Positions 25,229 through 34,278 of a DNA stretch of 64,000 bases are shown one piece after another. Positions within the stretch are counted from its first letter, which is position 1. Each line of letters opens with the position of its first letter. Under the pieces are notes generated by a model. It saw only the letters and a program-made list of their open reading frames with translations. It did not search any database and was not told the DNA's origin. Both the position numbers and the translations under genes were made by a program. The stretch lies in assembly GCA_017545365.1 (NCBI GenBank), contig JAFWOP010000020.1, forward strand, positions 45,251 through 109,250, written 5' to 3'. This DNA is from Bacteroidales bacterium. GTDB taxonomy: Bacteria > Bacteroidota > Bacteroidia > Bacteroidales > P3.

Positions 25229-27127
25229 ATGAATAGCATGATAAGCTGCCTATTCCATAGCAAGGCAAGAGCATCGGTGGTGGTGCTGCTTCTTCTGCTG
25301 ACCGCAGGCACAGTGTCGGCGCAGGAGGCGTTGCTGCCGGTGCGCCATCAGGTGGCAGAGCCGATGAAATCGTCAGTGGCTGTACGCCTTCCTTTCTTTG
25401 ACGACTTCTGCAACGGAGCCCTTTCGGGCAGTCGTTGGCAATTGGGCGGGACATTCGTGAACGAGGGCTATGCGCCGCTGCCCCCCACAAGAGGGATGGC
25501 AACCCTGGATGCCTTCGACGCTGAGGGAAGGCTTTATCCTAGCGAGACGGAGCAGCTGTTCTCGTGCGACACGTTGGAGTCGCTGCCCATAAGGCTCGAC
25601 ACCCTCTTTCAGCCCTTTCAGCGTCCGCTGTCGGCTGCCGACTCGGTGTATTTGAGTTTCTTCTATCTGCCCGGGGGCGGATATGGCAATATGTGGGAGC
25701 GGCTGGGCGACACCCCGGAGGCGGGCGACTCGCTGGTGCTGGAGTTCTACGACTCGGCCAATGATACTTGGAACTGGATATGGGGCAGCGGCGGTTGTGC
25801 TGCCGACACGCTGTTTGCTCAGACAGGCCGTTATTGGCAGTTTCATGATGTCTGCATATCGGATGCCAAGTATTTTAATGCTGACTTCCGTTTCCGTTTC
25901 CGCAATTACTCATCCCTTAGCAACCTGAATAAGAAGGGGCTTCTGAGCAATGCCGACCAGTGGAATATCGATTATGTGCTGCTCAATGCCGGGCGTCACC
26001 GGGGCGATACGGCTTCAAGAGACGTGGCTTTCATCAACCCCGCACCCTCCCTGTTGCAGCGTTATCAGGCAATGCCGGCAAGACAGTTCTTGGCATCGGA
26101 GATGGCTGACGCGCAGGAGGTGACCATCGCCAATCTTTTCTCAGAGGAGCTGGCTGCGGATTATCATTATCACATCTATGACGGTGGCGGTGCGGAGGTT
26201 CATAATTATGATGGCGGCTTCGAAAATGTGCCCGTCTTTTGGAATGGGCTGCAATACCAATCATCACCAGCACATGCCCGTCCACCGGTCGGTTATAGCT
26301 TCCCTGTGGCGAATGGTGAGCCAGCGACGTTCAAGATTGTCCACACTGTGCGCGAAGGTGTCAGCGGCGATGCTTTTTCGTCGAACGACACAGCCAGCTT
26401 TGTGCAGGTGTTCGATAATTACTATGCCTACGATGACGGAACGCCCGAAAACGGTTATGGTATTACCTCCACCAGCTCACGGATTAGTATTGCCGTCCGC
26501 TTTCACCTCAATGTGGAGGACACGCTCACGGCCCTCTATCTGTATTTCAACCGCACTTTGAACGAGCAGAATGCTGATATTAAGTTCAAAATTACGATAT
26601 GGGATGATGCCAACGGGGTACCTGGCAATGTGCTTTATCAGGATGCTACGCGTCGCAAACCGTTGTTTAAGGGGTTCAATCAATATGTGAGGTATGTTCT
26701 GGAAGAGCCGTTGGTGTGCAGCGGCACAGTGTATGTCGGGATTGAACAGTTTTCAACCGACTATATCAATATCGGCTTTGACAGAAACAACGATGCCTCG
26801 CAGAATATACTCTATCGTTCAGGCAACAACTGGCAGACGAGCATTCTAAGGGGTGCTTTGATGCTGAGGCCCTATTTTGGACAGAAGGCCACGCTGGCGG
26901 TGAGGGGAGCGTCCGATAGCAGCACAAAAGCCTATGCCCTTGGGCGCACCATCGTTGTTGAGCCGATGGCATCAAGTCCTATCATTGTATTCAACACATT
27001 GGGGCAAGTGGTATATAAGGCTGACATGGTGTTGCCAAATGCCAAAGTGGAAATTGGCAACTTGAGGGCAGGCTTGTACCTGGTGAAGGTCGGCGCAGAG
27101 CCCCCGCATAAAATAGTGGTTTATTAA
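25229..27127 (+). CDS. Secreted protein with type A T9SS sorting domain
   Basis: Protein of 632 residues with a signal peptide (VVVLLLLLTAGTVSA-QE). The central 500 residues form beta-rich domains with YLSFFYLPGGGYGN near 130 and YAYDDGTPENGYG near 395, which resemble lectin/jelly-roll repeats of T9SS cargo. The last 70 residues form a Por_Secre_tail: VFNTLGQVVYKADM, VEIGNLRAGLYLVKVG and KIVVY. The protein should cross the outer membrane through the T9SS encoded 2-10 kb away and be cleaved or anchored there. Passenger function is not recognised. Confidence 0.85.
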   Translation: MNSMISCLFHSKARASVVVLLLLLTAGTVSAQEALLPVRHQVAEPMKSSVAVRLPFFDDFCNGALSGSRWQLGGTFVNEGYAPLPPTRGMATLDAFDAEGRLYPSETEQLFSCDTLESLPIRLDTLFQPFQRPLSAADSVYLSFFYLPGGGYGNMWERLGDTPEAGDSLVLEFYDSANDTWNWIWGSGGCAADTLFAQTGRYWQFHDVCISDAKYFNADFRFRFRNYSSLSNLNKKGLLSNADQWNIDYVLLNAGRHRGDTASRDVAFINPAPSLLQRYQAMPARQFLASEMADAQEVTIANLFSEELAADYHYHIYDGGGAEVHNYDGGFENVPVFWNGLQYQSSPAHARPPVGYSFPVANGEPATFKIVHTVREGVSGDAFSSNDTASFVQVFDNYYAYDDGTPENGYGITSTSSRISIAVRFHLNVEDTLTALYLYFNRTLNEQNADIKFKITIWDDANGVPGNVLYQDATRRKPLFKGFNQYVRYVLEEPLVCSGTVYVGIEQFSTDYINIGFDRNNDASQNILYRSGNNWQTSILRGALMLRPYFGQKATLAVRGASDSSTKAYALGRTIVVEPMASSPIIVFNTLGQVVYKADMVLPNAKVEIGNLRAGLYLVKVGAEPPHKIVVY

Positions 27128-27136
27128 TAGACAATC

Positions 27137-28195
27137 ATGACTAACGAGATATTACCCGATACATCCAATTTGGAAGTCAGCCAAGAGGAGACTGACTTGT
27201 ACGAACACCATCGTATTGTTGTTGACAAAGGTCAGGAGATGCTTAGGATTGACAAGTACCTGCAGATGCGGCTGGAGGGTGTTTCGCGCAACAAGATACA
27301 GGCGGCCGCTAAGGCCAGATGTGTCGTAGTGGGCGGGGTGCCGGTGAAAGCGAACTACAGAGTCAAGCCGTGCGATGTTATCAGCGTGCTTCTTCCCGAG
27401 CCCCCACATGAGTTTGAATTACTCCCGGAGCATATCCCGTTCGATGTCTTTTACGAAGATGATGATGTGCTGATTGTGAACAAACAGGCGGGGCTGGTGG
27501 TGCATCCCGGCTATGGTAACTTTACAGGGACGCTGCTCAACGGCCTATTGTATTATTATCAGGATAAGAAGGACAAACAGGGGAACCCCATCGTGCCGTA
27601 TCTGGTTCACCGAATTGACAAGGACACGTCGGGACTTCTGCTTATCGCCAAGAACGAGGAGGCGCAGGTGGTGCTTGCTAAACAGTTTTTCGAGCATACC
27701 ATTGAGCGCAAGTATGTCGCATTGGCGTGGGGTAACTTCGACGAGGACGAGGGGACGATAGTTGGCAATTTAGAACGTGCCCCGCAGGACAGGCGCATCA
27801 TGCATGTTACCGATGACCCAGGGCGGGGAAAATATGCCGTCACCCATTGGCATGTTTTGGAGCGATTCGGATATGTGACCCTCGTGGAATGTGTGCTGGA
27901 AACTGGGCGGACACATCAGATTCGAGCACACCTGCAGCATATCGGGCATCCGCTCTTTAACGATGCGCCCTATGGCGGTGATAAGATTCTGAAAGGTACT
28001 ACATTTTCTAAATATAAGCAGTTTGTAGACAATTGTTTCTCGTTGCTTCCAAGGCAAGCACTCCATGCGCTAATCCTTGGCTTCGAACATCCGGCGACAG
28101 GTCAGCATCTGCATTTTGAGGCACCAATACCGTCGGACATGGCCGCCGTGTTGGCAAAATGGCGCAGCTATGCAGCGGGTTCGATGCAGTCGTAA
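27137..28195 (+). CDS. rluD: Large-subunit RNA pseudouridine synthase (RluD-like)
   Basis: Isomerises uridines in 23S rRNA. N-terminal S4 RNA-binding domain at residues 30-95 (RIDKYLQMRLEGVSRNKIQAAAKA), then the RluA-type catalytic domain with LIVNKQAGLVVHPGYGNFTGTLLNGL and the aspartate motif LVHRIDKDTSGLLLIAKN (D near 165), and the C-terminal RTHQIRAHLQHIGHPLFNDAPYGG. Start ATG 27137. It converges on the second gldN gene, separated by a short GGGAAT/ATTCCC hairpin over 28204-28219. Confidence 0.93.
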   Translation: MTNEILPDTSNLEVSQEETDLYEHHRIVVDKGQEMLRIDKYLQMRLEGVSRNKIQAAAKARCVVVGGVPVKANYRVKPCDVISVLLPEPPHEFELLPEHIPFDVFYEDDDVLIVNKQAGLVVHPGYGNFTGTLLNGLLYYYQDKKDKQGNPIVPYLVHRIDKDTSGLLLIAKNEEAQVVLAKQFFEHTIERKYVALAWGNFDEDEGTIVGNLERAPQDRRIMHVTDDPGRGKYAVTHWHVLERFGYVTLVECVLETGRTHQIRAHLQHIGHPLFNDAPYGGDKILKGTTFSKYKQFVDNCFSLLPRQALHALILGFEHPATGQHLHFEAPIPSDMAAVLAKWRSYAAGSMQS

Positions 28196-28208
28196 TGATA
28201 AGCGGGAA

Positions 28209-29069
28209 TCAATATTCCCACATGTCTAACGAGATATTCATGATTTCCTCCTCAATCCATTGCGCTTCAAGGAGAGCGTCCTCACCAGTAAGGTATTCGT
28301 GTATGGCGCGGTTATAAACGTTGTCCACACGGGTGATGAACGAGCTGTAGAGGAACGAGTTGAAAGCATACTCCCAGGTGGGGAGTGAGGTCAAGTTTTC
28401 GCGGTAGTAGGTCTCTTTGCGTGCCAACAGGTTGCGCACATTGTATGACAGCATAGGAACCCAGAACAGGGTAGCGGTCCCCATAAATTCGGTCTCCCCA
28501 TCGATTACTTTAAAGCGGCTTTCCATCGGTGCAAGTCCTATGCTGCGAACCTGCATGCCGCTGCGGGAACGGTCGAGATAAGCAACTTCCTTGATGATGT
28601 ATTGGTAGATGTCGTCTGACTTGAACTCATGAGGGACAAAGACTGTCGTATAGTCGGCTTCGCCGTAGTCGTCGTACACTTCCATCTGGACGGTGTCGCT
28701 ACGGGTGGCTCGCTCGATTACTTTCAGACAGTCGAGAGGTATCTTCATCTCGTCATCTTCAAACAGCTCTATCTCGCCTGCGTTGATAGCGTCCCATAGC
28801 ACGTATGCCAGATTCTTTCGACCTCTTACTCCTTCAGGATTTGAGGGGAAGTAGAAGTATTGGTTTTCTTTTTCCCGCACATCTATTATACGCCAGATGA
28901 TTCTCTCCCAATAAACATCAGACTCCCGCACATAATCCAGCTGCTGGGGTTTCTTCTCCCACATGAAACTCCGCTTGTAGTAGTCTCCAGGTTGAGGCTC
29001 TACATACTGCGCCAGTACTCCGATGGGAAGAATAAGCGTGAGGAGGATTATGTATCTTTTTGTTTTCAA
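28209..29069 (-). CDS. GldN/PorN family protein, second copy
   Basis: Paralogue of the neighbouring GldN. It keeps the family blocks SDVYWERIIWRIIDVREKENQ, NLAYVLWDAINAGEIELFEDDEMKIP, VRSIGLAP and EYLTGEDALLEAQ, and both proteins end with DMWEY. The start chosen is TTG at 29069 because it yields KTKRYIILLTLILPIGVLAQ, a typical signal peptide; a TTG at 29120 would add 17 residues without signal character. Periplasmic partner of the GldKLMN trans-envelope complex. A 14-bp hairpin separates it from gldN, so it may be expressed at a lower level. The arrangement recalls gldN/gldO of flavobacteria. Confidence 0.88.
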   Translation of the reverse strand: MKTKRYIILLTLILPIGVLAQYVEPQPGDYYKRSFMWEKKPQQLDYVRESDVYWERIIWRIIDVREKENQYFYFPSNPEGVRGRKNLAYVLWDAINAGEIELFEDDEMKIPLDCLKVIERATRSDTVQMEVYDDYGEADYTTVFVPHEFKSDDIYQYIIKEVAYLDRSRSGMQVRSIGLAPMESRFKVIDGETEFMGTATLFWVPMLSYNVRNLLARKETYYRENLTSLPTWEYAFNSFLYSSFITRVDNVYNRAIHEYLTGEDALLEAQWIEEEIMNISLDMWEY

Positions 29070-29118
29070 GGGTCCAATGCTTCTTATGATGTTGTATGAG
29101 AGTAATCTTACCGTAAAC

Positions 29119-29160
29119 AATAAGAGCTAAGAATAAGTGGGTTTACTCTTAGCTCTTATT
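29119..29160 (-). terminator. Hairpin between gldN and its paralogue
   Basis: Perfect 14-bp stem AATAAGAGCTAAGA (29119-29132) with TCTTAGCTCTTATT (29147-29160), loop of 14. No long T-run follows in the operon direction, so it looks like an attenuator or a message-processing site more than a full terminator. Confidence 0.6.
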
Positions 29161-29211
29161 TGACTTTGGAATGTTCTTAAGCAATCTTTCTGTATGAATT
29201 GCGTTTACGCA

Positions 29212-30108
29212 TTAGTATTCCCACATGTCGGATTCGATGTCGAAGATGCGCTCTTCGATGGTTTGAGACTCAAGCAGGGCATCCTCACCAGTCAGGTAGT
29301 CGTGGATACCACGGTTGTAGGTATTGGTCTCACGAGTGACGAAGCTGTCAAAATAACGGGTGACGAAGACCTCGTCGTAGCTGCGTTCGGCATTATTGTT
29401 GTAGATGTCGTAAGAGTTGGTGCGGGCAAAGATATTGCGAACACGCATGTCGTTCATGGGAATCCAGAAACGGATAGTGGGGTTGCACTCCATATCGCCA
29501 TCAACCTCTTTGCAGTTTTCATCCACCAGTGCTAAAGCAACAATACGTACCTTCATACGGGTGTCTTGCTTGTCGATGTACCAGTATTCCTTGATATGAA
29601 TCTTGTAGTAGTCATCGGAGGTGAAGTTCTTGTATTTGATGGTGTCGTGACCCTCGTCAATCAATTCGCCATATTCGTCGTAGATGGGGTCGGTCATGGT
29701 AGAGTCAGCCTTGTTCAGCTTTCTGTACATGTTGTCCCAGTCAACGGGAATCTTTAATTCGTCATCATCGAAGATTTCGAATTCACCATTGGCGGCATTT
29801 CTGTAGATAAGATATGCAAGGTTGATACGGCCTTGGTTGTTGTTGAGGGAGTCTTCTCCTTTGGGGAAGTAGAAGAACTGGTTGAATTTCTCACGGAAAT
29901 CAATAGTACGCCATATACAGGTCTCCCAGATGACGTCGCTTTGACGAAGGCTGGGGTAGGGGATAGCCTGACGCGACGTACTCATCGTGCGTGTGTAGAA
30001 GTTGGTTAAATTGTTCTCATCTTCTGCTTCGATGATGTTCTGTGCATTGACGGTCACGCTACCGAAGGCGAGGATTATAAGGCTGAGCCCAAACAATACT
30101 TTTTTCAT
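29212..30108 (-). CDS. gldN: Type IX secretion/gliding protein GldN (PorN)
   Basis: Periplasmic protein of 298 residues that forms the PorK-PorN ring of the T9SS under the outer membrane. Signal peptide MKKVLFGLSLIILAFGSVTVNAQ. Family blocks: SDVIWETCIWRTIDFREKFNQFF, INLAYLIYRNAANGEFEIFDDDELKIPVDW, YYKIHIKEYWYIDKQDTRMKVRI, RVRNIFAR and HDYLTGEDALLESQ, ending SDMWEY. It is the last gene of the canonical porP-gldKLMN order, 20 bases after gldM. Confidence 0.95.
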   Translation of the reverse strand: MKKVLFGLSLIILAFGSVTVNAQNIIEAEDENNLTNFYTRTMSTSRQAIPYPSLRQSDVIWETCIWRTIDFREKFNQFFYFPKGEDSLNNNQGRINLAYLIYRNAANGEFEIFDDDELKIPVDWDNMYRKLNKADSTMTDPIYDEYGELIDEGHDTIKYKNFTSDDYYKIHIKEYWYIDKQDTRMKVRIVALALVDENCKEVDGDMECNPTIRFWIPMNDMRVRNIFARTNSYDIYNNNAERSYDEVFVTRYFDSFVTRETNTYNRGIHDYLTGEDALLESQTIEERIFDIESDMWEY

Positions 30109-30128
30109 GGTGTATGTAATTTATATGT

Positions 30129-31823
30129 TTATCTAGTGATTCTGAATGTGCTACTGATATTTCTCTTAGAGCCGTCAGGCATGCTGACATCAATGCTGAG
30201 GGTGATTTTGCATCCAGGTTTGGCTTTTTGGATATAACTCAAGACATCGGCACCCCAGATAGGTCCTCTGTTCTCCAGGTCTGTGGCACCATTGACCTTG
30301 GTGATATCAATAGTCTGTTTGATGATTTGGGGGGTCTTCATCTTGAAAGCGAAGTCTGCACCATAACGTACCGACGGACCCTTCATATTCTTCAAGTCGT
30401 TGATGGGTATACCCTTACCGGCTTCAGCCGCACCCAGATAAATCTTAGGATCGGGTAGCGGGCGGGCGCGGAACTCGTTGGAGCCCATGGGTCGTGTGGT
30501 GTTTCCGTCCTTAATGGCGGCATTAATCTTAATCTTGCCTTTGTTGACTTTGGGCTTGATTACATAATGTCCAGCACCAGCATTGGGGTCGGGGACGAGG
30601 GATGCTTGGGAGGGGTCGGCCAAGGTGGCGACCACATTATGTGCGGCCGCACCAGGTACAGAAATCTTGATAGGATTGTCGATACCGGCATAAACCACAT
30701 TCATCTCGGTGAGTTCAAACACGGCCATCGGCTCGGCAACGTAGTAGCTCTGCTTGAAGTCGTAGCTTTCGGTACCGTTGTCGTTCTTCACATAAACGGT
30801 GCCTGTGATGGTCTTGGGACCGGTGGTGTTGCATACAGTGGTGTAGACCACAGCACCCGAATCGTTGGCGACGAAACGCTGACCGCCGACGGAGGCTTCA
30901 AATTTGGCCTTCGAGTCGTAGGCACCCACGTTCACGGTCAATTCATATTTTCCACCCTGCATGATGTAGGGCGAGTTGGCGCGGGTGATAACAGCCACCT
31001 TGTCGAAGGAGAAGTCATTGGAGCGTACTTGCTTGAACAGCATGTTCACAGCATCGAATTCGGCATTCATCACTTCAGCCTTCATACGGGTAAGGGTTAC
31101 GAGTGCAGCACCTGCAACGGTATTGTTGAAGTTCAGTTGCTCCCAAGAGGTGGGTTTGCCCTCGCTATTGAGTCGGTACTCTTCCACGTCAAGACCTAAT
31201 TGTACATGGGTCGAATCAGCACCAAGACTTTCTTTGACAGCCTTCTTGTATGCAAGAATCATCTTCTTGACATCGAAAGCAGCCCCTTCAGTCACCTCGG
31301 CACCCTCGGCATCACCGAGGAAGTAGCGGGTACCCGCATGGTTGTCATCAAGTTTGTCTATCCAACTGAATCCGCCTTCTTTCATCGCTCGGGCAACACT
31401 GTCAAAGTTGATGCTGCCATCTTCATTCTTTAGTTTGATGTTAATGTCGATGGGTTTCCCGTCACGGTCGTTGGGGTTCATCTTGGATATCTTTGCTTCT
31501 TTGGCAATCTTGCCGACGAAACTATAGGTGATAGTATCAATGGAATATACCAAGTCCTCAGAAAGTTTCTTAATTACTTGTGCCTTCTCATATTTCTCTT
31601 GAACTTTGGCTGGGTTGTTCTTGAGGGCAAGTTCGAAGTTCTCGTAGGTGTCCTGTAACTTAATCTCCATGTTCTCATTGGACTTAGTCATGGCATTACC
31701 TACGGTCTTGAAGCCCTCGACAACCTCTGCCGACACATTCAGTGCCAACATGGCGGTGTACACGAGGTACATCATCTGAATCATTTTTTGTCGCGGGGTT
31801 TCCGGACAGTTTGAAGCACTCAT
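30129..31823 (-). CDS. gldM: Type IX secretion motor subunit GldM (PorM)
   Basis: Inner-membrane protein with one N-terminal membrane segment (MIQMMYLVYTAMLALNVSAEV) and a large periplasmic part, 564 residues. Periplasmic domains D1-D4 carry the signatures YELTVNVGAYDSKAKFEASVGGQ, KTITGTVYV, MNVVYAGIDNPIKISVPGAA and the C-terminal PGCKITLSIDV. GldM dimers, driven by the proton-powered GldL/GldM motor, transmit rotation to the GldK/GldN ring. The starting MSASNCPETPRQKM is a typical conserved cytoplasmic start. Confidence 0.96.
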   Translation of the reverse strand: MSASNCPETPRQKMIQMMYLVYTAMLALNVSAEVVEGFKTVGNAMTKSNENMEIKLQDTYENFELALKNNPAKVQEKYEKAQVIKKLSEDLVYSIDTITYSFVGKIAKEAKISKMNPNDRDGKPIDINIKLKNEDGSINFDSVARAMKEGGFSWIDKLDDNHAGTRYFLGDAEGAEVTEGAAFDVKKMILAYKKAVKESLGADSTHVQLGLDVEEYRLNSEGKPTSWEQLNFNNTVAGAALVTLTRMKAEVMNAEFDAVNMLFKQVRSNDFSFDKVAVITRANSPYIMQGGKYELTVNVGAYDSKAKFEASVGGQRFVANDSGAVVYTTVCNTTGPKTITGTVYVKNDNGTESYDFKQSYYVAEPMAVFELTEMNVVYAGIDNPIKISVPGAAAHNVVATLADPSQASLVPDPNAGAGHYVIKPKVNKGKIKINAAIKDGNTTRPMGSNEFRARPLPDPKIYLGAAEAGKGIPINDLKNMKGPSVRYGADFAFKMKTPQIIKQTIDITKVNGATDLENRGPIWGADVLSYIQKAKPGCKITLSIDVSMPDGSKRNISSTFRITR

Positions 31824-31869
31824 ACTTTATTATTAGACTAAGAGTTTCAGGTTGTAAATAGTTTGTTTC

Positions 31870-32724
31870 TTACAGGCGAGTCTGCATAGCGGCAAGCATA
31901 TTGCCATAGACATTGTTGAGTTCAGCCACCTTGCGTGTGAGGGCATCAACCTGGTCTTTGTATTTGAGTACGCCTTCTGCGGAATCGGCGAAGTTGACCA
32001 TCATGTTGTGGATGCGTTCCTCAATCTCCTTGGTGCTTTCGAGCTGGCTGGTAGAGGTTTGGAGCTGCATCTCGTACATAGCGTTGACAGAGGCAAGGCT
32101 ACCGGCCAGTTTCTTCATTTCGTCGGCGTAGGAGGCGTCGCCGCTGGTCAGTGCCTGAGCTGTCTCTTGATAAATCGTAGTGAGGGTATTGACTGCTTCA
32201 GTAGCATGGCGGAGATTGTTGACAGCGTCGGCGGCACCATCCAGGCTGCTGACGAACTTGTCGGTGGAAGCAGCAGCTTGGGCCATACCATTCATGGCTT
32301 GCGCGCTTTCGGCCAAGTTGTTCATGCCAGAACCCAAACGCTCGATTAGCTCGGGCGTTATATTGGCGTCTTCGAGCATTTTGTCTATCCGAGAAGTCAG
32401 CGGGTCGCTGCTCTCGGGTACGGAAACGAGGTTGTCCACTTCGTCACCACTGGTGATGTTGCTTAGGCTTTCGCTGTCTTCCATTCCGGCGAGCTGGGGA
32501 TAAACCAAGGTCCAGTCGAATTCAACGTGAGGTGGCTCAAAGGCTGAGAGGAAGAAAATGACAGTTTCAGTACCCATACCGATAATCAGCATGATAGTAC
32601 CACCAGGCCAGTGGTTAATCTTGAACAAGGCACCGATGATAACGACAGCTGCGCCCCATCCATACAGTTTCGACATGAAGTTTTTATAACCTTTGCTTCG
32701 GACTAGATTGTCTAACCAACTCAT
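31870..32724 (-). CDS. gldL: Type IX secretion motor subunit GldL (PorL)
   Basis: Inner-membrane partner of GldM, 284 residues. Two membrane segments near the N terminus (LYGWGAAVVIIGALFKI and GGTIMLIIGMGTETVIFFLSAFEPP) with the conserved glutamate in GTETV thought to carry protons. The rest is a cytoplasmic coiled-coil region (EMKKLAGSLASVNAMYEMQL, ALTRKVAELNNVYGNMLAAM). N-terminal MSWLDNLVRSKGYKNFMSKLYG is a family hallmark. Confidence 0.96.
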   Translation of the reverse strand: MSWLDNLVRSKGYKNFMSKLYGWGAAVVIIGALFKINHWPGGTIMLIIGMGTETVIFFLSAFEPPHVEFDWTLVYPQLAGMEDSESLSNITSGDEVDNLVSVPESSDPLTSRIDKMLEDANITPELIERLGSGMNNLAESAQAMNGMAQAAASTDKFVSSLDGAADAVNNLRHATEAVNTLTTIYQETAQALTSGDASYADEMKKLAGSLASVNAMYEMQLQTSTSQLESTKEIEERIHNMMVNFADSAEGVLKYKDQVDALTRKVAELNNVYGNMLAAMQTRL

Positions 32725-32789
32725 AGTATATTATTTTTACTTATTATTGATGTATTGTTTTCTTAACTTTGAGAACGTAGGTGCTTCTA

Positions 32790-34154
32790 TTAATAAATGT
32801 TAGAAGCGGTCTTCAGGTTGTCGCCCTTCACACGGCCGAGGTAAGGCTGTATGCAACGGAAACCAATGTAGCACTTGCTGGTATCCTGGAATTCGAAGGT
32901 GCGTGTCTGAACCTGTATGAAGTATTTCTGGTCTTTCCAGCTGCCACCACGAACCACCTTACGCTTCATGGCGATAGGGTCGCTCTCCTGTGCGTTGAAA
33001 TTGTAGTAGGGGGAGAGGGCGTTGGCCACGATGTAGGTGTTGTCGTCATAAGCATCGGCACACCATTCGGAAACGTTACCGGCCATGTCATACAGACCGT
33101 AGTCGTTGGGGGCATAGTGTCCGACTATCAGGGTGCGCACGCCACCGTCGTCGTCGTAAGCACCGCGGAGGGGCTCATAGTTGGCGAGGAAGCAGCCGTT
33201 CGGGTTGCGGACATACGGGCCACCCCAAGGATAGCTCTCAGCTGCGATACCGCCACGAGCTGCGAACTCCCACTCGGCCTCGGAGGGCAGACGGAAATCG
33301 TTCATGTGCTCATAGTTGATGTCGGCCAGGTAGTCATTGAGGAATTTGCTGCGCCAGATGCAGAATGCCTTGGCCTGCAGCCAGCTGACACCCACCACAG
33401 GGTAGTTGTCGTATGCGGCAGAGCAGAAGTAGTTGCGGGTGAAGTCGTCGTTCATCGAGTAGCTGTAGTCATGAACCCAGCACAGGGTGTCGGGGTAGAC
33501 GTTGATTCTCTCTTTGTGGACGAAGGCGGTGCGGTTGTTCAGGCCTCTGGGACGGGCAGTGTAGAGGGTACCACGCTGCTCGGGCTTGTTCTGCGAACTG
33601 AGTTCCTTGCGGGCTGCATCGGCGTAGTCAATCCAGTAGTATTCGTAGTTGAGCTTGGATGCGTCAATCTCACGACGGCCAAAATATCTGTCTTTCTCAG
33701 CAACGTAGAGGTCGTTGAGGGCTTCACGGGTTTCGGGGTCGTTCCAACGAATCTTGGTTTTGTAGTTCAACATCGGGGGGTCGAGGGGCTCGCCATATTC
33801 GTTCTCCTCAATCTGGTAACCGTCGATGCCACCTTCGGACAGCATTCTACGGACGATGGAGTCGGTAACCCAGTAGACAAACTGGCGGTATTCGTTGTTG
33901 GTGATTTCGGTTTCGTCCATGAAGAAGGAAGATACCTGCATGGTGCGGGGCTGTTTGGTAACACCATAGGTGTTGTTCTGTACACCGGCACCCATGCTGA
34001 AATTGCCTTGGTTGATGAAGACCATACCTTTCAGGTCGATGTCTTCAAACTGGTTGCGGTTCAACACGCCGACCAATTCACCATTCTGGGAGTTTGAGGA
34101 GCAACCTACGCAAAGAACTACTGCGGCTGCGAGTAAGAAAAACAATTTTTTCAT
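32790..34154 (-). CDS. gldK: Type IX secretion lipoprotein GldK (PorK)
   Basis: Outer-membrane lipoprotein with an FGE/sulfatase-modifying-factor fold, forming the large ring with GldN. Lipobox CVG-C at about residue 18 of the form starting at ATG 34154; a TTG 45 bases earlier would put a charged stretch in front of the signal peptide. Family signatures: LKGMVFINQGNFSMGAG, DETEITNNEYRQFV, YPVVGVSWLQAKAFC, RLPSEAEWEFAARGG, MAGNVSEWCADAY and VVRGGSWKD, ending with TFEFQDTSKCYIGFRCI. First gene of the core KLMN set after porP. Confidence 0.95.
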   Translation of the reverse strand: MKKLFFLLAAAVVLCVGCSSNSQNGELVGVLNRNQFEDIDLKGMVFINQGNFSMGAGVQNNTYGVTKQPRTMQVSSFFMDETEITNNEYRQFVYWVTDSIVRRMLSEGGIDGYQIEENEYGEPLDPPMLNYKTKIRWNDPETREALNDLYVAEKDRYFGRREIDASKLNYEYYWIDYADAARKELSSQNKPEQRGTLYTARPRGLNNRTAFVHKERINVYPDTLCWVHDYSYSMNDDFTRNYFCSAAYDNYPVVGVSWLQAKAFCIWRSKFLNDYLADINYEHMNDFRLPSEAEWEFAARGGIAAESYPWGGPYVRNPNGCFLANYEPLRGAYDDDGGVRTLIVGHYAPNDYGLYDMAGNVSEWCADAYDDNTYIVANALSPYYNFNAQESDPIAMKRKVVRGGSWKDQKYFIQVQTRTFEFQDTSKCYIGFRCIQPYLGRVKGDNLKTASNIY

Positions 34155-34278
34155 ATTGAAATACTTTTTTGTTATTCGTTTAATAAGGGTTTTCTCCAAT
34201 TGTTATTATTTAGTCTTATACGTCTTTTCTGACCAAAAGTTTCCTTTTTAATTATTTTTACGTTTTCCGGGTGTGTTA

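Noticed and set aside
32781..34097. Open frame of 438 codons antisense to gldK
   Set aside because: Val/Gly-rich composition without motifs, exactly opposite a conserved gene.
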